Shown piece by piece: positions 62,683 to 64,000 of a DNA stretch of 64,000 nucleotides (within the stretch, counting starts at the first letter, position 1; each line of letters begins with the position of its first letter). The notes below the pieces were generated by a model. The model saw only the letters and a program-made list of their open reading frames with translations. It had not been told where the DNA came from and made no database searches. A program made the translations under genes and the position numbers. Origin of the DNA: Eutreptiella sp. 'Long Island Sound 2002' (lineage: Eukaryota > Euglenozoa > Euglenophyceae > Eutreptiales > Eutreptiaceae); the NCBI GenBank assembly GCA_964036045.1, contig OZ038383.1, forward strand, positions 69,658,588 to 69,722,587, in the 5' to 3' direction.

Positions 62683-62745
62683 CGTTCGAAGAAAAAGCTT
62701 CGTTCAAACGTTCGAAGGTTCCAACGAAGGCAATTTCGAAGAAAT
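62683..62745. repeat. TTCGAA-type palindrome cluster 4
   Basis: Contains TTCGTTCGAAGAAAAAGC and GTTCAAACGTTCGAAGG. Spacing from clusters 3, 2 and 1 is about 1.0-1.2 kb each. Confidence 0.65.
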
Positions 62746-63032
62746 AAGACACCCTCAGATTCTTTTTCCAGACCCGGCGCAAATCCTTCAGATTGGAGGC
62801 ACCACAGTATGCCAGCTCTAAAACCCAAATGTGTGCTGCATTGCGGGCTAGATGCTCATGATTTCGGATGCGAGTGGTAAGCTGAGTCCAGCTTACACCC
62901 GCTACAGGATAACCATCGCCACTCACAATGAAAACCAACGTGATTTTAGAGGTAGTGAAATAAATTGCTTTTTTAGTGTTACGCAACTCTGTGTTCCTCA
63001 ATGTGACGTTTTTTACATTTCTCTGGCGTTCT

Positions 63033-63056
63033 GAGTGCGTGAGGCCTCGCGCACTC
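63033..63056. repeat. GC palindrome, copy 1
   Basis: Half-site GAGTGCGTGAGG followed by its inverted half CCTCGCGCACTC, one mismatch. Confidence 0.85.
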
Positions 63057-63257
63057 AAGATATTTCAATTGGAGTTTATCACGAAACCTAAAACCCCGTA
63101 AGGACTGGCGTTTGCGGAAATACGCAGCTCCCACATGGTATTAAAAGTAGGACAGTGTTGCCCAAGGAGCATTGGAAGTGTATGACTGTCGGACTTCCCA
63201 TGTTAGGGGAAACACATGTACTGTAAAGTGAAAATAAAATACAAATTTAGGCATCTG

Positions 63258-63281
63258 GAGTGCGCGAGGCCTCGCGCACTC
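63258..63281. repeat. GC palindrome, copy 2
   Basis: Perfect 24-base palindrome: GAGTGCGCGAGG and its reverse complement. Confidence 0.9.
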
Positions 63282-63443
63282 AGGTCACGTTATGTATTGA
63301 ATTTGCAGGATGTAAACAACACGTACAATCGCAGGTACAGTACCAGACGGACAAACACATTTGATTTTTCTGGTGTATGTGTGTGTAGACACCATGTTGG
63401 TCAGATATAACGATGTATAGAACATTGTCCCAAGGAAACAATC

Positions 63444-63465
63444 AGTGCGCGAGGCCTCGCGCACT
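63444..63465. repeat. GC palindrome, copy 3
   Basis: Perfect 22-base palindrome with the same core AGTGCGCGAGG. Centres of the three copies are 225 and 185 bases apart. Confidence 0.9.
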
Positions 63466-64000
63466 TAAACCACGGAAGAAAATGAAAAAGCAGGCAGGTC
63501 AGCCTACGCCGGTATTTACATTCACTTTCAGGGCTACCACCTGTGACAGTCGATTATACATCGGTAACCTTCGTCATAATTTTCAGGGGATCAGGGGAAT
63601 GATTTGCTTTTTTCCAACAGCCACTCAATGGCAGACGTGTCCAGTTCTAATACCGGCCGTAGCCTTCGCTGCCCGATAGATATGGTTTTTTTTTTCCGAC
63701 TGGGCTTAGAGAGGGAAACAAAATAAGAAATTGTGGTTGCGAAAACGGTTTCCGGTTACTGGGAATGGAGCGCACGCAGACACCAAATACAGGTCGCGGC
63801 GGCAGCACGCGCACCACAAATGACGACAAGAAAAGGCCAGATGTTTTCAAACACACTTTTGTTAAAGATTGCTGTGCGAAACGATAACCAAAATATGTGC
63901 GCAAATCTGATTGCACAGAGAAAGATGCAAAATGCCACTTCGAGCCAGAAAAACCGTAACGCATCGAATGATAGCAGAAGTAAGCAAAGGAGCAGCAGCA

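Larger units (their letters stand above)
62746..64000. other. AT-moderate end region, no confident gene
   Basis: Short frames only. The notable content is three copies of a GC-rich palindrome (listed separately) in otherwise AT-rich DNA. Confidence 0.4.

Overview
The window is eukaryotic, repeat-dominated DNA, most likely from a protist or alga. I cannot name the species. Evidence for a eukaryote: a LINE-type retrotransposon, three chromodomain Ty3/gypsy copies, tRNA-like repeat units, minisatellites and apparently intron-split genes. No rRNA gene, CRISPR array or bacterial operon was seen. Reading frames are often broken by stops of all three kinds (TAA, TAG, TGA), so this is decay rather than a changed code. 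Several frameshifts sit on homopolymers and could be assembly errors.

Layout. 0-3 kb: a small gene fragment, then GC-rich repeats with a tandem module that carries a hairpin also found in the gypsy elements. 3-5.4 kb: A-poor, G-run-rich filler. 5.4-19.0 kb, minus strand: a very long LINE with CCCH and C2H2 fingers, AP endonuclease, reverse transcriptase, RNase H and zinc-knuckle regions, followed by at least three extra ORFs; one junction is a TGATG stop/start overlap. 19.2-23.2 kb: about 19 copies of a 212-bp tandem repeat directly upstream of the LINE start, placed like L1 promoter monomers. 23.2-25.7 kb: pyrimidine-rich non-coding DNA.

25.7-48.0 kb is one old plus-strand gypsy copy (copy A) cut into three pieces. 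An 11.2-kb gypsy element (element 1, minus strand, 27,224-38,469) sits in its RT gene. A 6.0-kb insert with a 15-bp target-site duplication (40,521-46,533) sits in its integrase gene; this insert holds a 1.5-kb stretch without a single T and about 43 copies of a 65-bp repeat. 48,199-59,138 is a third element (element 2, minus strand) with 711-bp LTRs differing at about seven positions by my reading, so it is young. Its order is gag - protease - methyltransferase-like domain - RT - RNase H - integrase - chromodomain - structured 3' region.

59.1-63.0 kb holds fragments of what looks like one or more intron-containing minus-strand genes, with clusters of TTCGAACGAA-type palindromes between the coding pieces. 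The last kilobase carries three copies of a 22-24 bp GC-rich palindrome.

The most unusual points are: a covarying multi-hairpin module downstream of gypsy pol, whose wobble pairs favour the strand antisense to pol; a Dam-like methyltransferase domain inside gypsy Pol; a LINE with several ORFs after the RT ORF; the T-free block; and a 183-bp palindrome centred on the RT catalytic codons of element 2.
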